A stretch of 64,000 nucleotides of DNA from Hirudo medicinalis (taxonomy: Eukaryota > Annelida > Clitellata > Hirudinida > Hirudinidae): NCBI GenBank assembly GCA_011800805.1, contig MPNW01000174.1:1-64000 (forward strand). Reading direction: 5' to 3'. Position numbers and translations under genes: made by a program. The notes beneath the pieces are model-generated. The model did not search any database. It had not been told where the DNA came from and saw only the letters and a list, made by a program, of their open reading frames with translations. Shown here piece after piece: positions 25,001-36,979 of this stretch (position 1 is the first letter of the stretch; the number at the start of each line of letters is the position of its first letter).

Positions 25001-26458
25001 ACATCAAACCTTTACAGATTCGTCATATGGAACACACCTATTGGAAAAGAAAAGGCGAGCGAGGGAAGTAATACATTTTAGTTTCTTTAAGGCTGACATA
25101 TGACATAATGACATAATAATAAGAAAATCATTAACTGAGGTTGATCTAACTAGGAAAACAGTAGATACTAATGCAGAAGATTCCTGCGAGATAATTAATG
25201 GAGAGTTAAATAGCCTAATCAAAAAGTATGTTCCTCAGCGAAATAGGGCACAGAAGAAACGATCATGGATCACTGGAGAAGTAATTAAGGCTGAAAGGGC
25301 AAAATATAAAGCTTGGGAAAAGATGAAAGCAGTGACAAAAACAGAAATTCAGGAAGTAGAAACAAATTTAAAAGGAGGCCAAAATAAGTTATTGGAAAAA
25401 TATATTGAAAGAGAAATAGAGCTAACAAAATTAACAAAGCAGCGTTAGCTGATATGGAAGCAGAATAGCAAGTAACATAAAATATAATAGTAAAAGCTTC
25501 TTCGGGTATGTTAGGTATAAATAAAAAGTTAGGGATAGAATTGTGCCATTAAAGAATGATAAGGGAGAAACTGTTGAGTTTTTGGAAGAATCAGCAAATC
25601 TACTAAGCGTTCAATTTTTCACTAAGGAAAGATTAGACAATTCACCAGAGCCAAGAAAAACTTCAAGTTGATAAGAGTCCTGGAGTGGATGACATCCATC
25701 CAAAACTGCTTTATGAGACAAGGATAGAAATTTGGGAGGCTTTGGCAAACTTGTACAAGAGTCCACCAACCCAGGAGAACTACTAAGAGACTGGAAGGAT
25801 GCAGTTCCCCTGTTTAAAAAAGGATGCAGAAGCTCACCTGGTAACTACAGACCAGTGAATTTAACTTTTATTACATGTAAGGTAATGGAAAAAATGATCA
25901 AGGAATGCATGTCAAAGTTTTTCGAGAGCAATAAGGTAAACTGCAAAAGTCAACATGGCTTCACCAGGAACAGGTCATGTCTGACAAACTTGTTGGAGTT
26001 CTTTGAGGAAGTATATGACTGGGATGACAAGGAGAAAGCAGTAGATGTTGTATATTTAGATTGTGCTAAGTCATTTGATAAGGTACCACACCAAAATTTA
26101 GATAAAACCTCATTGCATTATATAAGTGATAAACTTTTAAAATGGCTTACAAGCTGGCTAAGCAATAGAAAGCATTAGGAATGGGAAGAACATGCTCTGG
26201 ATGACTACCCGTTCTGAGTGGTGTTCCACAAGGATCTGTACTAGGCCCCTTACTTTTTTGTGTCTACATTAATAACCTTCATGATGATGTAATATCATCT
26301 AAATTCGCAGATGACAAAAATCAGCAGGAAAATTAGTAAGAAAGAGAATGTCGATGAATTTCGGACAGATTTAAATAAATTATAGAAGTGGTCACAGGAA
26401 TGGCAGATGCTATTTAATGTGAACTCATGCTCAGTCATGCACATGGGGAGTAGGAATA

Positions 26459-26653
26459 GGATGGTATGTTATGTTTTGTATTATAAGGTAAAGTAATATC
26501 GAGTAATGTCCAACAACGGAGGGTTTAGTTAAGAACGTTTATTCGCCAATCTAAAATTCTAAGACAAAGGAAACCATAAAACGAAGTTGGAACCGCGAAG
26601 TGGGCCTAAATATTCAACATAGATATTACAACATGCACTTGTTTCCACAACAC
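26459..26653 (-). mobile_element. solo LTR-like insertion in the CR1-like LINE
   Basis: The LINE text is broken here by 195 bp flanked by GAATA on both sides (26454-26458 and 26654-26658). On the minus strand the insert begins GTGTTGTGG and carries TTGGCGAATAAA, as in the LTR at 385-550. I take it for a decayed solo LTR of a related element. Its exact right terminus is unclear. Confidence 0.55.
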
Positions 26654-26774
26654 GAATATGAATTTGGGGGCAGGTGTTAAACCAGTCAGAACAAGAAAGA
26701 GATCTGGGAGTGATTATGCAAGAGGGGAATCAACGAAACAATGTGCAGAAGCTGCTATGAGAGAAAACAGGGTA

Positions 26775-27894
26775 ACGATAACGATACAGAGTTTGATTAG
26801 AGTGGCATATGTTCAACAGAACTTCAAGACCACTAATGTAGAGGGAAGCTTTCTTGGAAGAGGAAGGTTTTGAGGACGGAGTGAAATCCGGCTGGATCAG
26901 TATTGATAAACAAGGGGGGAGATATATTCCAGATCTATGGGCCAACATCTATAGACCTGCCATCCAGTGTCGCACGTCGGGCAGATGATTTGACATTGGG
27001 AGCTCCTGGCTGCTGATCTGAGCCCGCGCCTAGCAGGAATTTGTGCAGTGCAAGTGAAAAGCAGGTATGACGGTGCATGACCCAGGAGAGACTTGAAAAC
27101 GAGTGAAGAGATGTAGTCAATTCTCTGGCAAATGCCTAACCAGTGGAGATCATGGAGAAGAGGAGTAACGTGGTCATGTTTTCTTTTGTTGTTTATGATT
27201 TTAGCAGCTGCGTTGATGACACGCTGAAGTTGCTCGAGGCGGTAGGCAGGCAGAGTCGAATTGCCGTAATCAATCTGTGATAGGATAAAAGATGTAATGA
27301 GAAGCTTCCGCACATCAAGTGAGAGTGGAGCACCAGTGTTACGAATTTTCATGAGAGATGCATAGCAGGAACTAGTTGTTTTGTTGATGTGAGTGGTCAT
27401 GGAACAGTCTGAGTCTAACCAGATCCCAAGGTTATAGACAGCTTGCATTGGCTGGATCAGGTCGGAGCAGATGACGACCGATTTGGAAAAGAGTTCAGGA
27501 GCACGTCGACCGGAGGAGCACCAGTTTTGCTGGCGTTCAATTGGAGACGACTGCTGAACATCCAGTCACTGATGACGTCCACACAGTTCAAAATCCTGCC
27601 AGAAACGCATTCAGTTAGGACTGGCTGGCAATGATCGTAGACCTGCGTATCATCAGCATACATATGGCATTTGAGTCCATGTGCCCGAAAGACGCTCTCA
27701 AGTTCAGCCGTGTACATCGTGAAAAGGAGTGGGCCCAGAACGGAGCCTTGGGGCACTCCGCATGTTATAGAGGTAGAGGTCGATGCTAGTTCACCATAAC
27801 TAACAGAGAAGGAACGATCAGCTAGGTACGATCAAGGTAGACCCATGAAGTCGAACGACGTTTCTAGTCGTCCTAGAAGAATGTCATGATCGAT
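26775..27894 (-). mobile_element. L2-like LINE (copy 2), 5'-truncated, inserted in the CR1-like LINE
   Basis: The minus strand carries [12 protein letters not shown] and YADD motifs (27756-27457) and the connection/C-terminal region (27448-26897: SQIDYGNSTLPAYR, HDHVTPLLHDLHWL). The 3' end shows CGTTAT repeats. The direct repeat AGGGTA at 26769-26774 and 27895-27900 flanks it. Removing the insert restores the CR1 frame. This is the same family as the copy at 2.4-3.06 kb. Confidence 0.88.
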
Positions 27895-28590
27895 AGGGTA
27901 TTAGGTATGGTAAAGAGGACAGTGGTCTGAAGGGAGAAAAGCATCATATTAAAGTTGTATAGGGCATTGGTGAGACCATATCTGGAGTGTTGCACATAAG
28001 TATGGAATGGGGATTCCAAATCTTTTCATAAAGAAGGGCATTGAAACCTTGGAAAGGTCTGCAAGGGTGCAGAGAAGAGCAACAACAATGATTAAGGGTC
28101 TAGGAAATTTGAGTTATGAGGAGAAATTAAAAAGGTGCAAATTAACATAGAAATTTAATTAACCTAGAAATAAGGAGAAGTAGAAGTGATCTCATAGATT
28201 TAGTGGAACTATTTAAAATAGGACTATCGAAATTTGGATATTGAATGAAATAGGAATGGTTTATCACACAGACATTAGTCTACTTAAACCACTATAAATT
28301 AATGTTATGTTATTTAAAAGAATGTAGATTCATTTTATTCACAAATTATTATATGTCGTGTAATGGGTGGATCTTTTATTTACGTTATGGTTTTTATGGA
28401 TTCTAGTTTCGTACAAAGTCACAAAACCGATTGAGAAAACTGTTGGATCGTTCATTTAAGAGTGATAATGATGTTGATCGTGATGAGAGATAGATTGTCA
28501 TCCATTTTATAACAGGATATTTTGACTTACATTAGTAATATTCTATACAAAATCGCGACATTTCATCACGAGAGGAAACCTTTAGTGAAC

Positions 28591-28930
28591 TTTGTAGGAT
28601 CGCACATCCATCATAATCACGTGCTGATCCTAATCCTATCAGCGATGACTTACCAGGTGCGCATCCTTTGTTTGTGGACATCCTACTTTGTCCTGACTGG
28701 CTATTTAAGAAGCTAAGTCAGGGCATTCTTCCCTTCTCTCTCCTACTCTTCCCTTCTCTCTCCTACTCTTCCCTTCTCTCTCCTACTCTTCCCTTCTCTC
28801 TCCTACTCTTCCCGCTACGTCGCTACTATGCTACTCCAGCAGTTATGTTGTCAGTCGAAGCATTGTTGCCGTTGTTGTAAATAAACTTTGTAGCGAACTC
28901 GTCTTCGTCGTCAATGCCGCTGTCGCTACA
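28591..28930 (+). repeat. LTR-like segment with TATA-like and AATAAA signals
   Basis: CTATTTAAG at about 28701 is followed by a 20-bp tandem repeat, then AATAAA near 28878 and a CGCTACA end at 28924-28930. A zinc-knuckle gag-like frame starts directly after it. No matching TGTAGCG start was found, so this may be a truncated LTR or simply the 5' region of the LINE. Confidence 0.35.
28728..28813 (+). repeat. 20-bp tandem repeat, four full units plus part of a fifth
   Basis: The unit CTTCCCTTCTCTCTCCTACT stands head to tail at 28728, 28748, 28768 and 28788 with no mismatch, followed by CTTCCC. The identical units indicate recent amplification. Confidence 0.95.
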
Positions 28931-30300
28931 AGGTTAAGCCATATGTTAGGGAGCCAACTAGGTGCTTTAAGTGTAACGCTGATGGGCACATTGTAGCTAC
29001 TTGCGCAAATATAGCCAGTGCCCTAGATGTCTGTGGGGAGCACTCCCTGAAAGAGTGTCAGAATAGAGACGTTGAGAAGAGGTGCGCGACATGCCACATC
29101 CAGTGCATGCAAGAAGACTCCTGTTCTATGTGCCCCCTGGGAAATATTTCTCAGGAGAGGAGCTGGAAAAATCTTTTGTATCTCTTGTACCTTACTGGAA
29201 AAACGACTGCAGGGAGGCATTCAAAGTAAAGAACAGAAAGAGGGCTATCTACCGGCGACTTCGATGCGAGTCGAGTTTTGAAGAGAGCCAAGGGTCATGC
29301 CCAGTGGATCATCAAGAATGCCAAGAGAGAGTGCTGGCAGAAACACTGCCTGTTTTGGCTGTTTCTCCACTCTCTGGAGAACCATCAAAGAATTGAACGG
29401 CAACTGCACCGGTCCACAAATACCCCTCAAATCGCCTCAGATTCTGGGAATCCTCTAGGAAACACAGAAAAGGCGGAAATGCTAGCCATATCCTTTGCAT
29501 TAGCCACCAGCAACGCAAACCTCTCACCGCACTTTGCAAACATCAAGATTCAGCATCAGCTGAACCGAGAACTTTTTCTGACGGACTCCCCCTTTCTGAT
29601 CTATCAGCATCTCCGAAGTCTATGATACCCTGATGAGATGCGGGAATCATCGCCAGGACTTGATGGCATCCACTACGACATGCTCAGAAGACTCCCTCTT
29701 CTAAGACTCAAAGGAATCGTAGTTCTCTTCAACCGGTCCTGGTCATCCGGAGTGGTTCCCCATTCCTGGAAGAAAACTAGTTGTCCCAATCCCGAAGAAA
29801 GGGAAGCCACCCTCACAGCCGTCCTCCTACCGCCCCATCTCACTGACTTCCACTCCTTTCTGGTTTCAGAAAAGGCCGAGGCTGTTTGGACCACATCGTC
29901 AGACTGACGCAGGATATAGCCACGTCCTCAACCAAGAAGCAGATGACTCTTTGAGTCTTCCTGTACTTGGAAAAAGTCTTCGACATGGTTTGGAGAAGAG
30001 ATCATCGAGTAACTCTCCAACATGTCAAGGGCAAACCACTGGAATTGATCCACAACTTCCTCCAGGATAGCAGTAATAAAGTGAGGGTTGGATAAGCTCT
30101 CTCCGAACCACTCGTCTTAGAAAACGGCACTCCACAAGGCAGCGTCCTCAGCCTTCTTCTATTCAACATCATGACATCATGATGAATGCGATTCCAAACC
30201 TTTGCAAAGGGGTTGAGCAATCCATGTATGCCGAGTCCAATCTGCTGTAAGTCTGCAGAGCCACCATCCGCTCCGTCCTTGACTATGGCTGTGAGGTAAG
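28931..30300 (+). mobile_element. non-LTR retrotransposon remnant (I/Nimb-like) with CCHC knuckle and RT
   Basis: The frame from 28930 encodes a CCHC zinc knuckle (CFKCNADGHIVATC) followed by more cysteines, as in ORF1 of I-type LINEs. Frames at 29278-29625 and 29638-29907 carry ORF2 text: SSPGLDGIHYDMLRRLP, LFNRSWSSGVVPHSWKK, then GFRKGRG-like, QDIATSS and NGTPQGSVLS near 29870-30150. The YADD box region appears deleted. Stops and shifts are frequent. Confidence 0.75.
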
Positions 30301-30669
30301 TAGTGGGGTGCAAACAGATCATAGACAAGCTTCAGTATCAAGAAGATCTGTTGTGGTGGCATGAAGGGAACGAGTGCCTCGTCTTTGCAATTAGAATGCG
30401 GTGGGCTTCCTCTCGACCTACATCGTAAGTAGCTCATGGCAAACCACACCCTCAGGTCTATCGCCATTAAAAATGAATCTGTTAAAACTAATTACTTCAT
30501 TTCAGATGACAGGAAGTCCAAGTCTCAAGCTAGGCTCCACTTCAAAATGAAGAAAAGAGGTGAGACCACCCCATACGAGAAATTCGAGTACCTCCTTCCG
30601 GCAGACCTCTTAGGAGATATCGAAGAGGAAACTAACAAGTCATCTCAGTTATGCAAAGGACTTTAATCA

Positions 30670-32465
30670 AATAAATAAATATAAATAAATGTTTGAGCCG
30701 ATGCAGAGGATTCTTCGGATCCTTCTCTTCGGTCTTTGATTTTCTCTTCTCATTGGCTGAGGCTCTTCTTAACCTTTTCATCAGCCTTCTTCTTCCGGAT
30801 GGTGTCATGTGATGACTGACATGTTCTCCTCTCATCCTCAGAGCTCTTCGAGACATGCATCTTCTTCAGCTTCTCTACAATCCCTCTCCCTATGGCTGGT
30901 GTCGATCGGCTTTGCACCGCCGAAGATGGAGGAAGCGGCGACTAACTGACTTCCTTCTGGGCAATATTTATTTGACAAATTGTGAATTTCTTTTAAAGTC
31001 TTTGAAGAACAATTTCATGCTTCTTGTCCTCTTCGTTGTTCCAATCCATGTTACTGGGAGTTGCCCAAAGCATGCAAAGAACGGCCAAACGTCGATCGCC
31101 GGAAAGCTGATTTCCATCAAAATCTGAAGTATGTCTAGTAGTTTCTTCTCCATCGTCTCCAGGCATCTGCTGGGTTGGAAAAGTTTACGTCCAGAGCTGC
31201 GCCATGTCGTGCTTAGACCGAATTTATTTACATCGAAGTAACTAAAAACGAGCGTGAGCTGAAGTCCCTTGTAGGACGACCGATATCCAAAGACAGTGAA
31301 TACTGCAACTTTAGAAGGTTCCAACGCGAAACATGATTTTGTTCCCCGGCCAATTATTTCTCCCGGGCGATTCCTAATTGTAACTTACTTAAGTCCGATC
31401 ACAAATGTGTGGGATTGCTTGCTAATAAAGTACATTGCAATGGCATGCAATATTCTGCCAGAAACTGGAAAAAAAAACTCTAAAAGAGGCATAAAAAGAG
31501 TTGAACAAACAAGGTCTGGAATCTTTCACCAATAAACCCTTCAAATCAATACAAAAAATAAATGTGACAAGTCACATTATTAACTTTAATTATTTTATAA
31601 TTTAAAAATTTGTTTTATCGTAATAAATAAAGATTTTTGCTGCCATATGATGGTCATTGATTTTCAATGTTTTGCGCATTTTCGATTTTTTGCTTAAATT
31701 ATAAAATGTTTTTGATAACACTCAATGAACTTAATATTTCCCTATAACTAATGAACTTATACACATCGTAACAATAATAGGTATAACTATAAGTAATAAC
31801 AAAATTATAGTAAAAAATACGTGATTGTCATCCCCATGACAGGTCCCGCAGTTATGTAAAAAGCAAAATACAAATAGTTGATATAAAGCATAATTATTAA
31901 GTTTTAACTGTCCTTTTAAAAGTTTTTTAGAAATTTTAATTTTTTTGAGGATTTACATTTAAATTGTTTATTTTGAATGTTTTCGGGGGGAGGTTTAACC
32001 CGTAAATCCGTAATATATATTTATATCATATATATGATAGTATATATATATATATATTATACATATAATAATTATTATCATAATAATGTACTAAAATATA
32101 TTGCCAGCATTTAGTTTATGAACGTGTTTATGAGTTTAATGTTTTTTTTCTTGATCTTCAACTTACTAATTTTTTAAAAACTAAATATTGCTTACTAGAA
32201 TTAGTTTATAGAATTGTTGCCGTTCATTTTTACAATTAAGGTCTTAATAGTTTTTACCTCATCGTCCACTTTAACATTTTCTGTTTTGATGGTATCGTCC
32301 AGTTCATCGGTGATATAAGCTGTACTAGATATATCTTGTTTTACTTTTGCACTTGACTTGAAGATCAATTTCGAGTCAACAGCGAATTTTACGGAAGTGC
32401 TGGATCAAACTGACTGGCCCAGATTCTGACATTTAGCTTAGAGACAAATAATTTGGATATAAATC
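30670..32465. other. intergenic, AT-rich, upstream of CIAO1
   Basis: 30690-31330 has some GC-richer, low-complexity (CTT/TCTTC-rich) text with no recognised product. 31330-32465 is AT-rich and includes a (TA)n tract at about 32039-32060. No clear promoter motif. Confidence 0.4.
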
Positions 32466-35307
32466 ATGGTAAGGTTACTCAATAGCCTGGTTTTGGAGGG
32501 TCACAGTGGTGTTGTGTGGTGTGTATCGTGGAACAACTCCGGTAAGACTCTAGCCTCATGTGGAGAAGACAGAACAATTAAATTATGGAATGCAAATGGT
32601 AAGCAGACTAGATTAATATGATCTTACTTACTTATGACATTACTTGGGTTCATTGATATTGCAGCTTTAAAAAATTAAATTATTTTACAAAGTTTTTGAG
32701 CTTATTGTGATGCTGCTGAATTTGTAATTTAATTTATTAATCTTAAATTTATAAAATTATAATTATATAATAATATATTATTAATATTAATATTATATTA
32801 TAATACTTATTAGATAATATCATTTATTTAATCTTAAATGAATTAAATTAGTATCACTGTGACTAAAGCCAATCACAATCATTCACTTTAAGCTAGTGAC
32901 CATGCGTACCCTCTTAAAACCTCTCTTTATTTTATCAGTTGTTTTGGTTGATTAATCTTATGTGCTCCTCAATTTGTATAAGCAACATTTTTTCAATCTT
33001 TCATGCAACTAAAGGTGAAATTTACTAAATGTTTTTGGTCTAAGCTTTTTTCAAGCTTTGAAAATTAACAATTATAGAAATTATTATGCATAAAATATGT
33101 ACTTTGTAATACTTTTTAATTGTAATTTGAGATTCATTAAAAATAGATTTGGTGAAATAAGCATTTACAACTATAATTGTTGTTGTTACCATTGTTCAGG
33201 TGAAGTTTGGCATTGCATCAAGAGCATTGAAACAAGTCATGAGAAAACAATCCGGAGCATCAAATGGTCCCCCTGTGATAATTTGATAGCATCCTGTGGT
33301 TTTGATGGCAGGATCAGTGTTTGGAAGGATGGAGAGGAATGTGCCACAGTATTGGAAGGTCATGGATCTGAGGTGAAGTCAATTGATTGGTCTCCTGATG
33401 GTCTTTATTTGGCTTCTTGTTGCAGAGACAAAACTGTTTGGATTTGGGAAAGTAGGTGAAGAATTGATTTCATTAAAATTTTGTCAAATTCTCTTTTTGT
33501 AATAGGTCAAGTATTGGAATGAACTGTCCAATGGCATCATTAACTCATCAACATCATTCCCACTTTAATCGCACTCATATCTGACTTTGGCTTTCATTGC
33601 TACTAATTACATATAATTCCTAAGTTACCACTGGAATCTGTGCCAGTTGATGCTTTTGATCTGTTCATTTGTGGCTTAACTACAAAATCCTTTACTTGGA
33701 GCATTGATATAAATTAACATGAATATGTCTTCTTCATCAGGAGTTTCAGATGAAGAATTTCAATATTTAACAACTGTCAGCTATCACACACAAGACGTGA
33801 AACGAGTGAAGTGGCATCCACTGTCTCAAGTGAGAAGTTTTATTAAGATGCTTGTTAAGTAAATCCTTTTGCCTCCACCACTTTTTGAAATTAGCCTTTT
33901 TATTTGCTGAGCATTAATTTAAATTTTTTACTGTTATCGATAGAATTTTTTCTTTTAAGAGCTTTTTTTGTTTTTTGTACTTTGATGCAGTGAATTGTTG
34001 ATGCCTGCAATAATCTATAAAATTACAAAACAGTCTTTTGTCTTGTGCTGTAAAATTTTAAGTTTCTCCAAAAGCTCAGTACTTGAGGTGAAATGTTTTA
34101 TGAACTGGAGATAGCCTGCTTTGATATTTAAAAACATTATTATTTGTCTTGATGTATTGTTATTAAAAATGTACAATTTTTGGCTTTTGCCTTTAGATTA
34201 AAATTTAACCATTTAATTTCATGGTAAGTTATTTTGGGTTCATTTTGATGAAATTTTAATACTAAAATAAACAAACGATTTTTAGGATCTATTTTCTGTT
34301 AGCTATGACAACTCTGTAAGGTCATACTCTTACTCAACTGATATAGAAGATTGGGTCTGTAATTTTAACTCAGGTTTGTTTGCAATTTGTATTTCTTGTG
34401 AATTTGCTGTGACAAAGTATTTCTAAAGTACATTTCTGTTGCATTACAGACATCGTATAAGTATTCTTAAGCCTATTATATATGAAGTTTAATGGAATTT
34501 TCAATTTATATATTTTATTTATTCCAAAGCCAAGCATACCAGCACAGTTTGGAGCATTGATTTCAATAAAGATAGTAATAAAATGGTGACTTGCAGTGCA
34601 GATAAAACTTTGAGGATATGGTCAAAGAAAGAAGGTTAAATCTTGCATTTCTCTTTTGAGGTCTTTTATATTTGGTTTAGTTGACAATATAGTGGATATT
34701 TCAAGCATTTGAGATGGATCTCCCACCATTTTAAATATGCCTGAAATGTTTTGATTTATCAATTTTTTAATCATGTGAGTTCCAAAGATTCCGATTGCAT
34801 TCAGACTATTATTTTGTTATTGTTATAATATATATTATATTGACATTGTTATTTAACAAACTTTATTTATTAATTATTTATTATATGTTTGTTAAATGAA
34901 TCAGATGAGAAAGAACCAACAACATGGCAATGTGTGCAGTGCATACCTGACCATCATGACTTACCAATCTACGATGTGTGCTGGTAAACATTTTTGTTTT
35001 ATTTGATCCCTAAATTAGATTTTTGTGTGGTTGGAACTTGTAAGCTGTCCATAGCTGATTCCTTCTCATATTCTATAAATTATTCTGTTAGGTGCAAGGA
35101 GAGTGACAGCATAGCCACGGCTTGTGGTGACAATGCCATAAGAATATTCTCTAGAAATTATGAAGATCCCTCTTACGATCTTCAGCTTACCCTCTCAGAA
35201 GCCCATCTTCAAGATGTCAATTGTGTTTCTTGGAATCCTAGCATTGGCGGACTTTTAGCTCATGCAGTGATGATGGACTCATTAAGCTTTGGTTTTTTTC
35301 ATTCTGA
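32466..35307 (+). CDS. CIAO1: CIAO1, WD40 protein of cytosolic Fe-S assembly, with a 1-base frameshift near the end
   Basis: CIAO1 is the seven-bladed WD40 adaptor of the CIA targeting complex that hands iron-sulfur clusters to cytosolic and nuclear apoproteins. Exons are 32466-32598, 33200-33451, 33741-33829, 34286-34373, 34530-34634, 34905-34983 and 35092-35307. Landmarks include [76 protein letters not shown] and [14 protein letters not shown]. About 320 residues compares with 339 in human. In the last exon the frame breaks at about 35259, where TTAGC-TCATGC lacks one base. The +1 frame restores the expected [12 protein letters not shown] and ends at TGA 35305-35307. The uncorrected frame ends at 35311. 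Confidence 0.92.
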
Positions 35308-35590
35308 ATAGATTAATTATTTTCTTTGTCATTTCAAGTTGTGGAATAGTCAAGTAAGTTAGGTGAATAGAGAGAATAAGGTCTTTAGTTATGTTGTGTA
35401 TGTATTGCGTGGAATTGTGTAAGAAATTATATCTTAGGGATATGTCCAAAAGGACACACCCAGCTTAAGTTACATTTGTCAGAGGCTCTGAAGTCCAGTA
35501 ATGGATTTACTCCACCTAACGTCCGTTGCATTTCAAGAAGAATCAGGACTGTGGAATTTTCATGCTCAAGCTCGAGTGTCATTCGCTGTT

Positions 35591-36226
35591 AGGGTTGCCA
35601 ACTCTCCCGGAGTCCCCCGGAATCGGCTTTCAACTCTCGTCTCCCGGGTCGTATTATCAATTAATAATTTAGATTTTAGTTTTAATTCATGTAAATAAAA
35701 ATAACAATTTATTAAAATTCACATCATCACTATGAAGAAAAGCAAACAAAACTGAAATGACTGAAATGGATGTGATTCTGACTATGAGAATGAGATTGAT
35801 ATAGAATTAAATGTTAGCTAGGACAAAGACTATATTAAAGGCAAGGATAGGCCTACAAAGAAGAAAAAATATTATTGTACTTTTAACGACAATTGGCTGA
35901 AGGAAGATGAATTTCCTGTCACATAGTTGAAACTTAAAAGCAAGAACAACAACACAGTCAAACTCGAAGTATAAATTGGTTAATAGTGTGAGTGGGATAC
36001 ATTTTTTGGCTTAAATTGCACAGCTCCAATGTTCGTAAATTCACAGGTAGCAAATTTAAACAAATGTAACCAAGCCAATTTTAGTAATTTTTATTTTTTG
36101 AATATCACATTAGTAACGAAATATTTTTTTAAATTTCACGTTAGTAATGTATCCGCCCTCGGATTCTGTAGCAAGTTTGGAATTTTTATTATCTCCCGGG
36201 TTCGAGGTTGTGTGAGTTGGCAACCC
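35591..36226 (+). mobile_element. hAT-like DNA element, 636 bp, with 8-bp target duplication
   Basis: Ends are inverted repeats (AGGGTTGCCAACTC and GAGTTGGCAACCC) with a second inner GGAG/CTCCCGGG pair. TCGCTGTT flanks both sides (35583-35590, 36227-36234), the 8-bp duplication typical of hAT. Internal text (KKKKYYCTFNDNWLKEDEFP near 35857-35917) resembles the zinc-finger N-terminus of hAT transposases, so this is a deleted copy of an autonomous element. Confidence 0.8.
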
Positions 36227-36979
36227 TCGCTGTTGTGCTGGGAGACTGAGTCAACGCACAGAAGGAGAGCCGAGACCATCTCTTTTAACAAAAAATTAGT
36301 TTTTTACACTAGTCTGCTGGATGATCTAGCGAAATTCGAGATCAGCTAATAGTAGTTGGTCAAAGCTCATTTTCGCTGCTTTATGTGGTAGACATCGGTT
36401 TCTCAATGTGGGGATGGCCGCTGAATGTCTGAGGAAGGGGGGCAAGATAACGTGATGCTCCGCGATATATGGAGAATCGAAATAGGCTAAAGGACGTGCC
36501 GTCACTTAATGACGTCATTAATACACTGCTCTTTATTTTCGTTCAACTCTAAATGTTGTTTTCGATACCTTATTTTAATTTGTAGTTAATAATTACTAAT
36601 TTCAAATTTTATTTCACACGAGATTATAATAAATATCTAATACGGCCGTCGTAAGCCTGATATGATATGAGCATCTTAATATATAGGTTTTTGGTGCCTC
36701 GTCGATTGTTTTAGTTGTGAATCGGAAATGTTCGCACTGGTTTTGGTATCGGAGCTCTGAGACAGTTTTAATGGTATAGAAGATATAACTAGTGAAGCCT
36801 TTAGTAATATATTTCACGCCCAAATTAGGCGCTTGTTCATTTTGTGTTATTATTAGTTTGATGTGTCTTTTCGGACAATAAAGTTAAAAATACTTAAATA
36901 ATTAACTTTGATCAAGTTAAGATTGGTTGCTCTTGCAGTGACTTTGTGACTTTGTGGCGCTGGTGTTTTATCGAATTTG

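Larger units (their letters stand above)
25040..28230 (+). mobile_element. CR1-like LINE, 5'-truncated, interrupted by two later insertions
   Basis: Translation gives pre-RT text (NSLIKKYVPQRNRAQKK), then an open frame at 25732-26178 with RT motifs NYRPVNLT, KVMEKMIK, QHGFTRNRSCLTNLL and DVVYLDCAKSFDKVPH. Next come [13 protein letters not shown] and KFADDK in shifted frames near 26218-26320. The C-terminus resumes after two insertions: ENRVLGMVKRT is rebuilt exactly across the insert at 26775-27894, followed by LYRALVRPYLEYC and LEIRRSRSDLIDL near 28160-28200. Many stops and shifts make it inactive. The clade is inferred from motif style. Confidence 0.85.

Noticed and set aside
28728..28813. 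CRISPR-like array
   Set aside because: Units are head to tail without spacers, and the window is eukaryotic.
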